Source: Nansenia antarctica
Taxonomy: Eukaryota; Chordata; Actinopteri; Argentiniformes; Microstomatidae
Reading direction: 5' to 3'
DNA: 64,000 nt
Assembly (NCBI GenBank): GCA_963989245.1
Contig: OZ022339.1
Coordinates: forward strand, 95,353,332 to 95,417,331
In this document: positions 52,802-64,000 of the stretch, in pieces
Layout: every line of letters starts with the position of its first letter
Position numbering within the stretch: the stretch's first letter is position 1
The notes under the pieces: generated by a model
Told to the model about the DNA's origin: nothing
Database searches by the model: none
Seen by the model: the letters and a program-made list of their open reading frames with translations, nothing else
Program-made: the position numbers and the translations under genes

Positions 52802-54105
52802 TCACATACAACAGCAATGGCAGTGAGTTTTAAAAATATTATAAAGTTTGAAGAAACCAAGCTTCATGTACTGTAAGGCCATGTCAATAGCAAGCAGACT
52901 TAGGAAATGGTCCTGGGGCCACCCGAGGATGCTGGGAGTTGGACATCCCCCCAGCTCATTATACACAATCTTCCATAGGCGCTGAGACGTCACCTAACTA
53001 GAATATGCTGAAATATTCATCAGGGAGAAAAGGTTTTTTTTTCATTAAAAAGCTTTTTCATTACCTTCCTTCTCTTACGCATGGGTTTCTGTTGGCCATC
53101 TACGAACAGCCCTGTTTTGTACTTGAACATTGACATGTCAAGAGTTCCTCCCAGGTTTTTGGAAAGTTCAACTCGACTTCTCACACGCTCCCCCAACGGA
53201 CTGCGAACGACAAAAGTTTGTAGGAAAACCTTTGGTATCCATTTGTGCTATTCAGATTGAGATTATGATCATCATATCAGTTGTCAAAAAATCTGCACTA
53301 ACCATTGGTCTAAAAATATCAGATAAAGTCTGCCAGGTAGTTTTTACCTCATGTAATAAACATCTTTCTGGCCGACACTGGAACCTGAGCGACGAACGAC
53401 CACTTTGCGCATCCACCCGTCTCCAAGTACTGGCCATTCCTCCCATCCCTCTTCAGGTTTCATTCTTTTCCTACGTGACAAACTAAAAATTGACATGAGA
53501 TGAATACTGAATCATTAGGAAAAGCATAGTGGAATAACAGAAATACAGATACAGATATGACAAGACATCAAAAGGCTATCTACAAAGAGGATTATAGGGA
53601 AATATATCCAGTAACCATTTGCTACAGAATGACCAGTATTATACACTATGGCTAGAAGTCACATAATTGATATTTGGTACTATGAACACGGCCAACAATA
53701 AACAATACCAACATACTGGTTATTGGCCATCTTCTTGAAGTTCTTCTCACTGCCCGCCACGCTCCCGCTCCGTTCACTCTCCCCTGCAAGACTCTCCTCT
53801 TCCGCCTCCCTTCGGACAAAAATGCGTGGGTCATGCGTGCGTCATTTTCATCATCATCATCATCTTCATCATCATCTTCTACAGGTTCACACCAGTCTCC
53901 AGGAGGCTCCTCAGTAGCTCCTCCCACTTCCATCTTGGTCTCCCCGTGACGATGTTTCACAGGAGTGGCTTCATCCCGAGTATTCACAGGGCTGTCAGAG
54001 GGAGCCAGGGCCTCCGGTGGAGGTACCACCTCAGAGATGACTTGAGTTATGACTAACAGCCTTGGATAGTAGTGCCAGATAGCAGCATCCCCATCTATAC
54101 AAGTC
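52802..54105 (-). CDS. MBD-domain gene segment, copy 30 (ATG-less exon A)
   Basis: Unit 52802-54619 (1,818 bp). Exons A 53717-54105, B 53348-53482, C 53065-53200, D to 52993. The exon A ATG is ATA, and KKRANN becomes KKMANN; both are shared with copies 33 and 34. Private G-to-A at 53462 (a CpG site) changes Thr to Met in RRKRTK. D3-E-D5. Confidence 0.45.
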
Positions 54106-54619
54106 CTATGGACAGCAAGAAAAGTCAGAGTTTAATATCAAGACTCTGCCCTTACTTTTTCTGTTATTTTTCAAGGGGAAATAACAGAAAGGCAAGAACA
54201 AGGTTTTAATATGAAGTTAAAATACAGATTGTCAGCTTTTATTGGAGGACATTTGTATTGTTTAAACCATTTATAAACAAGAACACTCTCATGCATGATA
54301 GTCCCCCTATTTCATGTTTAGTATTTGGTTGCATATACACTCTGTGTTTAGAAGAATAGATTTACTATTTATTTACAAATACATGTTTCTTCACAATATA
54401 CACAATTCTTGAGAAAACATATTGAATTACAAAAGGAATATAAGGTGGGTAATCTTTATCAATTTTCTAAACACCTGCAACATCACTATAGTAATTTAGA
54501 CAGGTAGCAGATATGTCGTCTTTGCTTACAGAATGCATCTTGACATTTATAATAAATACCACAAGTTCAATCTGCATAGGCTTCATGTCAGAGTTAAATA
54601 ACAAAATATTGTCTCATGT

Positions 54620-55926
54620 TCACATACAACAGCAATGGCAGTGAGTTTTAAAAATATTATAAAGTTTGAAGAAACCAAGCTTCATGTACTGTAAGGCCAT
54701 GTCAATAGCAAGCAGACTTAGGAAATGGTCCTGGGGCCACCCGAGGATGCTGGGAGTTGGACATCCCCCCAGCTCATTATACACAATCTTCCATAGGCGC
54801 TGAGACGTCACCTAACTAGAATATGCTGAAATATTCATCAGGGAGAAAAGGTTTTTTTTTCATTAAAAAGCTTTTTCATTACCTTCCTTCTCTTACGCAT
54901 GGGTTTCTGTTGGCCATCTACGAACAGCCCTGTTTTGTACTTGAACATTGACATGTCAAGAGTTCCTCCCAGGTTTTTGGAAAGTTCAACTCGACTTCTC
55001 ACACGCTCCCCCAACGGACTGCGAACGACAAAAGTTTGTAGGAAAACCTTTGGTATCCATTTGTGCTATTCAGATTGAGATTATGATCATCATATCAGTT
55101 GTCAAAAAATCTGCACTAACCATTGGTCTAAAAATATCAGATAAAGTCTGCCAGGTAGTTTTTACCTCATGTAATAAACATCTTTCTGGCCGACACTGGA
55201 ACCTGAGCGACGAACGACCACTTTGCGCATCCACCCGTCTCCAAGTACTGGCCATTCCTCCCATCCCTCTTCAGGTTTCGTTCTTTTCCTACGTGACAAA
55301 CTAAAAATTGACATGAGATGAATACTGAATCATTAGGAAAAGCATAGTGGAATAACAGAAATACAGATACAGATATGACAAGACATCAAAAGGCTATCTA
55401 CAAAGAGGATTATAGGGAAATATATCCAGTAACCATTTGCTACAGAATGACCAGTATTATACACTATGGCTAGAAGTCACATAATTGATATTTGGTACTA
55501 TGAACACGGCCAACAATAAACAATACCAACATACTGGTTATTGGCCCTCTTCTTGAAGTTCTTCTCACTGCCCGCCACGCTCCCGCTCCGTTCACTCTCC
55601 CCTGCAAGACTCTCCTCTTCCGCCTCCCTTCGGACAAAAATGCGTGGGTCATGCGTGCGTCATTTTCATCATCATCATCATCATCTTCATCATCATCTTC
55701 TACAGGTTCACACCAGTCTCCAGGAGGCTCCTCAGTAGCTCCTCCCACTTCCATCTTGGTCTCCCCGTGACGATGTTTCACAGGAGTGGCTTCATCCCGA
55801 GTATTCACAGGGCTGTCAGAGGGAGCCAGGGCCTCCGGTGGAGGTACCACCTCAGAGATGACTTGAGTCATGACTAACAGCCTTGGATAGTAGTGCCAGA
55901 TAGCAGCATCCCCATCTATACAAGTC
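54620..55926 (-). CDS. MBD-domain gene segment, copy 31
   Basis: Unit 54620-56440 (1,821 bp). Exons A 55535-55926, B 55166-55300, C 54883-55018, D to 54811. D3-E-D6, Ala haplotype, gcatc spacer marker. Confidence 0.5.
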
Positions 55927-56440
55927 CTATGGACAGCAAGAAAAGTCAGAGTTTAATATCAAGACTCTGCCCTTACTTTTTCTGTTATTTTTCAAGGGGA
56001 AATAACAGAAAGGCAAGAACAAGGTTTTAATATGAAGTTAAAATACAGATTGTCAGCTTTTATTGGAGGACATTTGTATTGTTTAAACCATTTATAAACA
56101 AGAACACTCTCATGCATGATAGTCCCCCTATTTCATGTTTAGTATTTGGTTGCATATACACTCTGTGTTTAGAAGAATAGATTTACTATTTATTTACAAA
56201 TACATGTTTCTTCACAATATACACAATTCTTGAGAAAACATATTGAATTACAAAAGGAATATAAGGTGGGTAATCTTTATCAATTTTCTAAACACCTGCA
56301 ACATCACTATAGTAATTTAGACAGGTAGCAGATATGTCGTCTTTGCTTACAGAATGCATCTTGACATTTATAATAAATACCACAAGTTCAATCTGCATAG
56401 GCTTCATGTCAGAGTTAAATAACAAAATATTGTCTCATGT

Positions 56441-57750
56441 TCACATACAACAGCAATGGCAGTGAGTTTTAAAAATATTATAAAGTTTGAAGAAACCAAG
56501 CTTCATGTACTGTAAGGCCATGTCAATAGCAAGCAGACTTAGGAAATGGTCCTGGGGCCACCCGAGGATGCTGGGAGTTGGACATCCCCCCAGCTCATTA
56601 TACACAATCTTCCATAGGCGCTGAGACGTCACCTAACTAGAATATGCAGAAATATTCATCAGGGAGAAAAGGTTTTTTTTTCATTAAAAAGCTTTTTCAT
56701 TACCTTCCTTCTCTTACGCATGGGTTTCTGTTGGCCATCTACGAACAGCCCTGTTTTGTACTTGAACATTGACATGTCAAGAGTTCCTCCCAGGTTTTTG
56801 GAAAGTTCAACTCGACTTCTCACACGCTCCCCCAACGGACTGCGAACGACAAAAGTTTGTAGGAAAACCTTTGGTATCCATTTGTGCTATTCAGATTGAG
56901 ATTATGATCATCATATCAGTTGTCAAAAAATCTGCACTAACCATTGGTCTAAAAATATCAGATAAAGTCTGCCAGGTAGTTTTTACCTCATGTAATAAAC
57001 ATCTTTCTGGCCGACACTGGAACCTGAGCGACGAACGACCACTTTGCGCATCCACCCGTCTCCAAGTACTGGCCATTCCTCCCATCCCTCTTCAGGTTTC
57101 GTTCTTTTCCTACGTGACAAACTAAAAATTGACATGAGATGAATACTGAATCATTAGGAAAAGCATAGTGGAATAACAGAAATACAGATACAGATATGAC
57201 AAGACATCAAAAGGCTATCTACAAAGAGGATTATAGGGAAATATATCCAGTAACCATTTGCTACAGAATGACCAGTATTATACACTATGGCTAGAAGTCA
57301 CATAATTGATATTTGGTACTATGAACACGGCCAACAATAAACAATACCAACATACTGGTTATTGGCCCTCTTCTTGAAGTTCTTCTCACTGCCCGCCACG
57401 CTCCCGCTCCGTTCACTCTCCCCTGCAAGACTCTCCTCTTCCGCCTCCCTTCGGACAAAAATGCGTGGGTCATGCGTGCGTCATTTTCATCATCATCATC
57501 ATCATCATCTTCATCATCATCTTCTACAGGTTCACACCAGTCTCCAGGAGGCTCCTCAGTAGCTCCTCCCACTTCCATCTTGGTCTCCCCGTGACGATGT
57601 TTCACAGGAGTGGCTTCATCCCGAGTATTCACAGGGCTGTCAGAGGGAGCCAGGGCCTCCGGTGGAGGTACCACCTCAGAGATGACTTGAGTCATGACTA
57701 ACAGCCTTGGATAGTAGTGCCAGATAGCAGCATCCCCATCTATACAAGTC
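56441..57750 (-). CDS. MBD-domain gene segment, copy 32 (recombinant)
   Basis: Unit 56441-58262 (1,822 bp). Exons A 57356-57750, B 56987-57121, C 56704-56839, D to 56632. Exon A has the Ala form, but the spacer has the CT deletion and T that otherwise always go with Ser, so a crossover or conversion tract ends between about 57730 and 57930. Confidence 0.5.
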
Positions 57751-58262
57751 CTATGGACAGCAAGAAAAGTCAGAGTTTAATATCAAGACTCTGCCCTTAC
57801 TTTTTCTGTTATTTTTCAAGGGGAAATAACAGAAAGGCAAGAACAAGGTTTTAATATGAAGTTAAAATACAGATTGTCAGCTTTTATTGGAGGACATTTG
57901 TATTGTTTAAACCATTTATAAACAAGAACACTCATGCATGATAGTCCCCCTATTTCATGTTTAGTATTTGGTTGCATATACACTCTGTGTTTAGAAGAAT
58001 AGATTTACTATTTATTTACAAATACATGTTTCTTCACAATATACACAATTTTTGAGAAAACATATTGAATTACAAAAGGAATATAAGGTGGGTAATCTTT
58101 ATCAATTTTCTAAACACCTGCAACATCACTATAGTAATTTAGACAGGTAGCAGATATGTCGTCTTTGCTTACAGAATGCATCTTGACATTTATAATAAAT
58201 ACCACAAGTTCAATCTGCATAGGCTTCATGTCAGAGTTAAATAACAAAATATTGTCTCATGT

Positions 58263-59566
58263 TCACATACAACAGCAATGGCAGTGAGTTTTAAAAATAT
58301 TATAAAGTTTGAAGAAACCAAGCTTCATGTACTGTAAGGCCATGTCAATAGCAAGCAGACTTAGGAAATGGTCCTGGGGCCACCCGAGGATGCTGGGAGT
58401 TGGACATCCCCCCAGCTCATTATACACAATCTTCCATAGGCGCTGAGACGTCACCTAACTAGAATATGCTGAAATATTCATCAGGGAGAAAAGGTTTTTT
58501 TTTCATTAAAAAGCTTTTTCATTACCTTCCTTCTCTTACGCATGGGTTTCTGTTGGCCATCTACGAACAGCCCTGTTTTGTACTTGAACATTGACATGTC
58601 AAGAGTTCCTCCCAGGTTTTTGGAAAGTTCAACTCGACTTCTCACACGCTCCCCCAACGGACTGCGAACGACAAAAGTTTGTAGGAAAACCTTTGGTATC
58701 CATTTGTGCTATTCAGATTGAGATTATGATCATCATATCAGTTGTCAAAAAATCTGCACTAACCATTGGTCTAAAAATATCAGATAAAGTCTGCCAGGTA
58801 GTTTTTACCTCATGTAATAAACATCTTTCTGGCCGACACTGGAACCTGAGCGACGAACGACCACTTTGCGCATCCACCCGTCTCCAAGTACTGGCCATTC
58901 CTCCCATCCCTCTTCAGGTTTCGTTCTTTTCCTACGTGACAAACTAAAAATTGACATGAGATGAATACTGAATCATTAGGAAAAGCATAGTGGAATAACA
59001 GAAATACAGATACAGATATGACAAGACATCAAAAGGCTATCTACAAAGAGGATTATAGGGAAATATATCCAGTAACCATTTGCTACAGAATGACCAGTAT
59101 TATACACTATGGCTAGAAGTCACATAATTGATATTTGGTACTATGAACACGGCCAACAATAAACAATACCAACATACTGGTTATTGGCCATCTTCTTGAA
59201 GTTCTTCTCACTGCCCGCCACGCTCCCGCTCCGTTCACTCTCCCCTGCAAGACTCTCCTCTTCCGCCTCCCTTCGGACAAAAATGCGTGGGTCATGCGTG
59301 CGTCATTTTCATCATCATCATCATCTTCATCATCATCTTCTACAGGTTCACACCAGTCTCCAGGAGGCTCCTCAGTAGCTCCTCCCACTTCCATCTTGGT
59401 CTCCCCGTGACGATGTTTCACAGGAGTGGCTTCATCCCGAGTATTCACAGGGCTGTCAGAGGGAGCCAGGGCCTCCGGTGGAGGTACCACCTCAGAGATG
59501 ACTTGAGTTATGACTAACAGCCTTGGATAGTAGTGCCAGATAGCAGCATCCCCATCTATACAAGTC
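58263..59566 (-). CDS. MBD-domain gene segment, copy 33 (ATG-less exon A)
   Basis: Unit 58263-60080 (1,818 bp). Exons A 59178-59566, B 58809-58943, C 58526-58661, D to 58454. ATA in place of the exon A ATG and KKMANN, as in copies 30 and 34; D3-E-D5. Confidence 0.45.
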
Positions 59567-60080
59567 CTATGGACAGCAAGAAAAGTCAGAGTTTAATATC
59601 AAGACTCTGCCCTTACTTTTTCTGTTATTTTTCAAGGGGAAATAACAGAAAGGCAAGAACAAGGTTTTAATATGAAGTTAAAATACAGATTGTCAGCTTT
59701 TATTGGAGGACATTTGTATTGTTTAAACCATTTATAAACAAGAACACTCTCATGCATGATAGTCCCCCTATTTCATGTTTAGTATTTGGTTGCATATACA
59801 CTCTGTGTTTAGAAGAATAGATTTACTATTTATTTACAAATACATGTTTCTTCACAATATACACAATTCTTGAGAAAACATATTGAATTACAAAAGGAAT
59901 ATAAGGTGGGTAATCTTTATCAATTTTCTAAACACCTGCAACATCACTATAGTAATTTAGACAGGTAGCAGATATGTCGTCTTTGCTTACAGAATGCATC
60001 TTGACATTTATAATAAATACCACAAGTTCAATCTGCATAGGCTTCATGTCAGAGTTAAATAACAAAATATTGTCTCATGT

Positions 60081-61384
60081 TCACATACAACAGCAATGGC
60101 AGTGAGTTTTAAAAATATTATAAAGTTTGAAGAAACCAAGCTTCATGTACTGTAAGGCCATGTCAATAGCAAGCAGACTTAGGAAATGGTCCTGGGGCCA
60201 CCCGAGGATGCTGGGAGTTGGACATCCCCCCAGCTCATTATACACAATCTTCCATAGGCGCTGAGACGTCACCTAACTAGAATATGCTGAAATATTCATC
60301 AGGGAGAAAAGGGTTTTTTTTCATTAAAAAGCTTTTTCATTACCTTCCTTCTCTTACGCATGGGTTTCTGTTGGCCATCTACGAACAGCCCTGTTTTGTA
60401 CTTGAACATTGACATGTCAAGAGTTCCTCCCAGGTTTTTGGAAAGTTCAACTCGACTTCTCACACGCTCCCCCAACGGACTGCGAACGACAAAAGTTTGT
60501 AGGAAAACCTTTGGTATCCATTTGTGCTATTCAGATTGAGATTATGATCATCATATCAGTTGTCAAAAAATCTGCACTAACCATTGGTCTAAAAATATCA
60601 GATAAAGTCTGCCAGGTAGTTTTTACCTCATGTAATAAACATCTTTCTGGCCGACACTGGAACCTGAGCGACGAACGACCACTTTGCGCATCCACCCGTC
60701 TCCAAGTACTGGCCATTCCTCCCATCCCTCTTCAGGTTTCGTTCTTTTCCTACGTGACAAACTAAAAATTGACATGAGATGAATACTGAATCATTAGGAA
60801 AAGCATAGTGGAATAACAGAAATACAGATACAGATATGACAAGACATCAAAAGGCTATCTACAAAGAGGATTATAGGGAAATATATCCAGTAACCATTTG
60901 CTACAGAATGACCAGTATTATACACTATGGCTAGAAGTCACATAATTGATATTTGGTACTATGAACACGGCCAACAATAAACAATACCAACATACTGGTT
61001 ATTGGCCATCTTCTTGAAGTTCTTCTCACTGCCCGCCACGCTCCCGCTCCGTTCACTCTCCCCTGCAAGACTCTCCTCTTCCGCCTCCCTTCGGACAAAA
61101 ATGCGTGGGTCATGCGTGCGTCATTTTCATCATCATCATCATCTTCATCATCATCTTCTACAGGTTCACACCAGTCTCCAGGAGGCTCCTCAGTAGCTCC
61201 TCCCACTTCCATCTTGGTCTCCCCGTGACGATGTTTCACAGGAGTGGCTTCATCCCGAGTATTCACAGGGCTGTCAGAGGGAGCCAGGGCCTCCGGTGGA
61301 GGTACCACCTCAGAGATGACTTGAGTTATGACTAACAGCCTTGGATAGTAGTGCCAGATAGCAGCATCCCCATCTATACAAGTC
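60081..61384 (-). CDS. MBD-domain gene segment, copy 34 (ATG-less exon A)
   Basis: Unit 60081-61898 (1,818 bp). Exons A 60996-61384, B 60627-60761, C 60344-60479, D to 60272. Like copy 33, with a private T-to-G at 60313 that shortens the A-run of the C/D intron from nine to eight. Confidence 0.45.
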
Positions 61385-61898
61385 CTATGGACAGCAAGAA
61401 AAGTCAGAGTTTAATATCAAGACTCTGCCCTTACTTTTTCTGTTATTTTTCAAGGGGAAATAACAGAAAGGCAAGAACAAGGTTTTAATATGAAGTTAAA
61501 ATACAGATTGTCAGCTTTTATTGGAGGACATTTGTATTGTTTAAACCATTTATAAACAAGAACACTCTCATGCATGATAGTCCCCCTATTTCATGTTTAG
61601 TATTTGGTTGCATATACACTCTGTGTTTAGAAGAATAGATTTACTATTTATTTACAAATACATGTTTCTTCACAATATACACAATTCTTGAGAAAACATA
61701 TTGAATTACAAAAGGAATATAAGGTGGGTAATCTTTATCAATTTTCTAAACACCTGCAACATCACTATAGTAATTTAGACAGGTAGCAGATATGTCGTCT
61801 TTGCTTACAGAATGCATCTTGACATTTATAATAAATACCACAAGTTCAATCTGCATAGGCTTCATGTCAGAGTTAAATAACAAAATATTGTCTCATGT

Positions 61899-63205
61899 TC
61901 ACATACAACAGCAATGGCAGTGAGTTTTAAAAATATTATAAAGTTTGAAGAAACCAAGCTTCATGTACTGTAAGGCCATGTCAATAGCAAGCAGACTTAG
62001 GAAATGGTCCTGGGGCCACCCGAGGATGCTGGGAGTTGGACATCCCCCCAGCTCATTATACACAATCTTCCATAGGCGCTGAGACGTCACCTAACTAGAA
62101 TATGCTGAAATATTCATCAGGGAGAAAAGGTTTTTTTTTCATTAAAAAGCTTTTTCATTACCTTCCTTCTCTTACGCATGGGTTTCTGTTGGCCATCTAC
62201 GAACAGCCCTGTTTTGTACTTGAACATTGACATGTCAAGAGTTCCTCCCAGGTTTTTGGAAAGTTCAACTCGACTTCTCACACGCTCCCCCAACGGACTG
62301 CGAACGACAAAAGTTTGTAGGAAAACCTTTGGTATCCATTTGTGCTATTCAGATTGAGATTATGATCATCATATCAGTTGTCAAAAAATCTGCACTAACC
62401 ATTGGTCTAAAAATATCAGATAAAGTCTGCCAGGTAGTTTTTACCTCATGTAATAAACATCTTTCTGGCCGACACTGGAACCTGAGCGACGAACGACCAC
62501 TTTGCGCATCCACCCGTCTCCAAGTACTGGCCATTCCTCCCATCCCTCTTCAGGTTTCGTTCTTTTCCTACGTGACAAACTAAAAATTGACATGAGATGA
62601 ATACTGAATCATTAGGAAAAGCATAGTGGAATAACAGAAATACAGATACAGATATGACAAGACATCAAAAGGCTATCTACAAAGAGGATTATAGGGAAAT
62701 ATATCCAGTAACCATTTGCTACAGAATGACCAGTATTATACACTATGGCTAGAAGTCACATAATTGATATTTGGTACTATGAACACGGCCAACAATAAAC
62801 AATACCAACATACTGGTTATTGGCCCTCTTCTTGAAGTTCTTCTCACTGCCCGCCACGCTCCCGCTCCGTTCACTCTCCCCTGCAAGACTCTCCTCTTCC
62901 GCCTCCCTTCGGACAAAAATGCGTGGGTCATGCGTGCGTCATTTTCATCATCATCATCATCATCTTCATCATCATCTTCTACAGGTTCACACCAGTCTCC
63001 AGGAGGCTCCTCAGTAGCTCCTCCCACTTCCATCTTGGTCTCCCCGTGACGATGTTTCACAGGAGTGGCTTCATCCCGAGTATTCACAGGGCTGTCAGAG
63101 GGAGCCAGGGCCTCCGGTGGAGGTACCACCTCAGAGATGACTTGAGTCATGACTAACAGCCTTGGATAGTAGTGCCAGATAGCAGCATCCCCATCTATAC
63201 AAGTC
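61899..63205 (-). CDS. MBD-domain gene segment, copy 35
   Basis: Unit 61899-63719 (1,821 bp). Exons A 62814-63205, B 62445-62579, C 62162-62297, D to 62090. D3-E-D6, Ala haplotype, gcatc spacer marker. Confidence 0.5.
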
Positions 63206-63719
63206 CTATGGACAGCAAGAAAAGTCAGAGTTTAATATCAAGACTCTGCCCTTACTTTTTCTGTTATTTTTCAAGGGGAAATAACAGAAAGGCAAGAACA
63301 AGGTTTTAATATGAAGTTAAAATACAGATTGTCAGCTTTTATTGGAGGACATTTGTATTGTTTAAACCATTTATAAACAAGAACACTCTCATGCATGATA
63401 GTCCCCCTATTTCATGTTTAGTATTTGGTTGCATATACACTCTGTGTTTAGAAGAATAGATTTACTATTTATTTACAAATACATGTTTCTTCACAATATA
63501 CACAATTCTTGAGAAAACATATTGAATTACAAAAGGAATATAAGGTGGGTAATCTTTATCAATTTTCTAAACACCTGCAACATCACTATAGTAATTTAGA
63601 CAGGTAGCAGATATGTCGTCTTTGCTTACAGAATGCATCTTGACATTTATAATAAATACCACAAGTTCAATCTGCATAGGCTTCATGTCAGAGTTAAATA
63701 ACAAAATATTGTCTCATGT

Positions 63720-64000
63720 TCACATACAACAGCAATGGCAGTGAGTTTTAAAAATATTATAAAGTTTGAAGAAACCAAGCTTCATGTACTGTAAGGCCAT
63801 GTCAATAGCAAGCAGACTTAGGAAATGGTCCTGGGGCCACCCGAGGATGCTGGGAGTTGGACATCCCCCCAGCTCATTATACACAATCTTCCATAGGCGC
63901 TGAGACGTCACCTAACTAGAATATGCAGAAATATTCATCAGGGAGAAAAGGTTTTTTTTTCATTAAAAAGCTTTTTCATTACCTTCCTTCTCTTACGCAT
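63720..64000 (-). CDS. MBD-domain gene segment, copy 36 (cut by window edge)
   Basis: Only exon D (to 63911), the C/D intron and the last 18 nt of exon C (63983-64000, encoding MRKRRK) are inside the window. The array continues past the edge, in the 5' direction of the minus-strand gene, where any upstream exons or promoter would lie. Confidence 0.45.

Larger units (their letters stand above)
1..64000 (-). repeat. Macrosatellite array of 1.82-kb MBD-gene units
   Basis: All units are in the same orientation. Taking the exon D stop codon as the boundary, units start at 1, 1825, 3644, 5466, 7290, 9112, 10921, 12739, 14560, 16378, 18199, 20021, 21843, 23667, 25489, 27313, 29135, 30959, 32781, 34593, 36417, 38241, 40063, 41875, 43693, 45511, 47335, 49153, 50977, 52802, 54620, 56441, 58263, 60081, 61899 and 63720. 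Lengths are 1,809-1,825 bp; most differences come from the GAT tract and a CT dinucleotide deletion in the spacer. By eye, two copies usually differ at fewer than about ten sites, so identity is near 99%. Recurring markers are: an Ala/Ser change in exon A linked to the CT deletion and a C-to-T change in the spacer (Ser haplotype); Asp-to-Tyr at the end of the Asp tract; ggctc versus gcatc near the spacer end; and a tail variant attaataat. Confidence 0.99.

Noticed and set aside
1..64000. CRISPR array, rRNA array or histone-type cluster
   Set aside because: Repeats are 1.8 kb with no short repeat/spacer pattern, no rRNA-like sequence and no histone motifs.
1..64000. Assembly artefact producing a false array
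   Set aside because: Not fully excluded, but private variants, graded triplet lengths and ordered multi-unit haplotypes are hard to obtain from a collapsed or looped assembly. The exact copy number should still be treated with caution.

Overview
The whole 64 kb window is one uninterrupted head-to-tail tandem array. A unit of about 1.82 kb (1,809-1,825 bp) is present in 35 complete copies plus a 281-bp start of a 36th, and no unique flanking DNA is visible at either edge. Copies differ only by a few single-base changes, small indels and the length of a GAT triplet tract. This is a eukaryotic macrosatellite or ampliconic gene array, not bacterial DNA. GT-AG introns, AATAAA signals and strong CpG depletion outside the predicted exons point to an animal with a methylated genome, probably vertebrate-like; I cannot name the species.

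The unit looks non-coding by simple ORF length, but the minus strand carries a spliced gene segment. Four exons fit, read from high to low coordinate and shown for copy 1. Exon A (916-1310) encodes a linker with an Asp/Glu run. Exon B (547-681) and exon C (264-399) together encode a complete methyl-CpG-binding domain (MBD). Exon D (1 to 192 or 196) is a possible terminal exon with an uncertain acceptor. Splice phases agree across A-B-C (phase 2, phase 2) and C-D (phase 0). The B/C intron sits at the same residue and phase as the MBD intron of vertebrate MECP2. The key residues for methyl-CpG recognition (two Arg fingers, Asp, Tyr) are intact in every complete copy.

Between one copy's exon A and the next copy's exon D lie about 514 bp of AT-rich, almost CpG-free spacer. 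It holds a 12-bp-stem hairpin, two minus-strand AATAAA signals and a good splice acceptor for exon A. No 5' exon is visible, so the copies are either the 3' part of a gene whose start lies beyond 64,000, or autonomous units starting at an ATG in exon A.

Two features cast doubt on function. The acidic half of exon A and the half that joins the MBD in frame are in different frames in all copies, which means an old fixed frameshift or a 74-92 nt mini-intron. Some lineages also lose the exon A ATG (copies 30, 33, 34) or shift the exon D frame (copies 2, 11). Shared variants show higher-order structure: copies 1-3 match copies 10-12 at 16.4 kb spacing, a paired lineage recurs at 5-6, 18-19 and 22-23, and some copies are recombinant.
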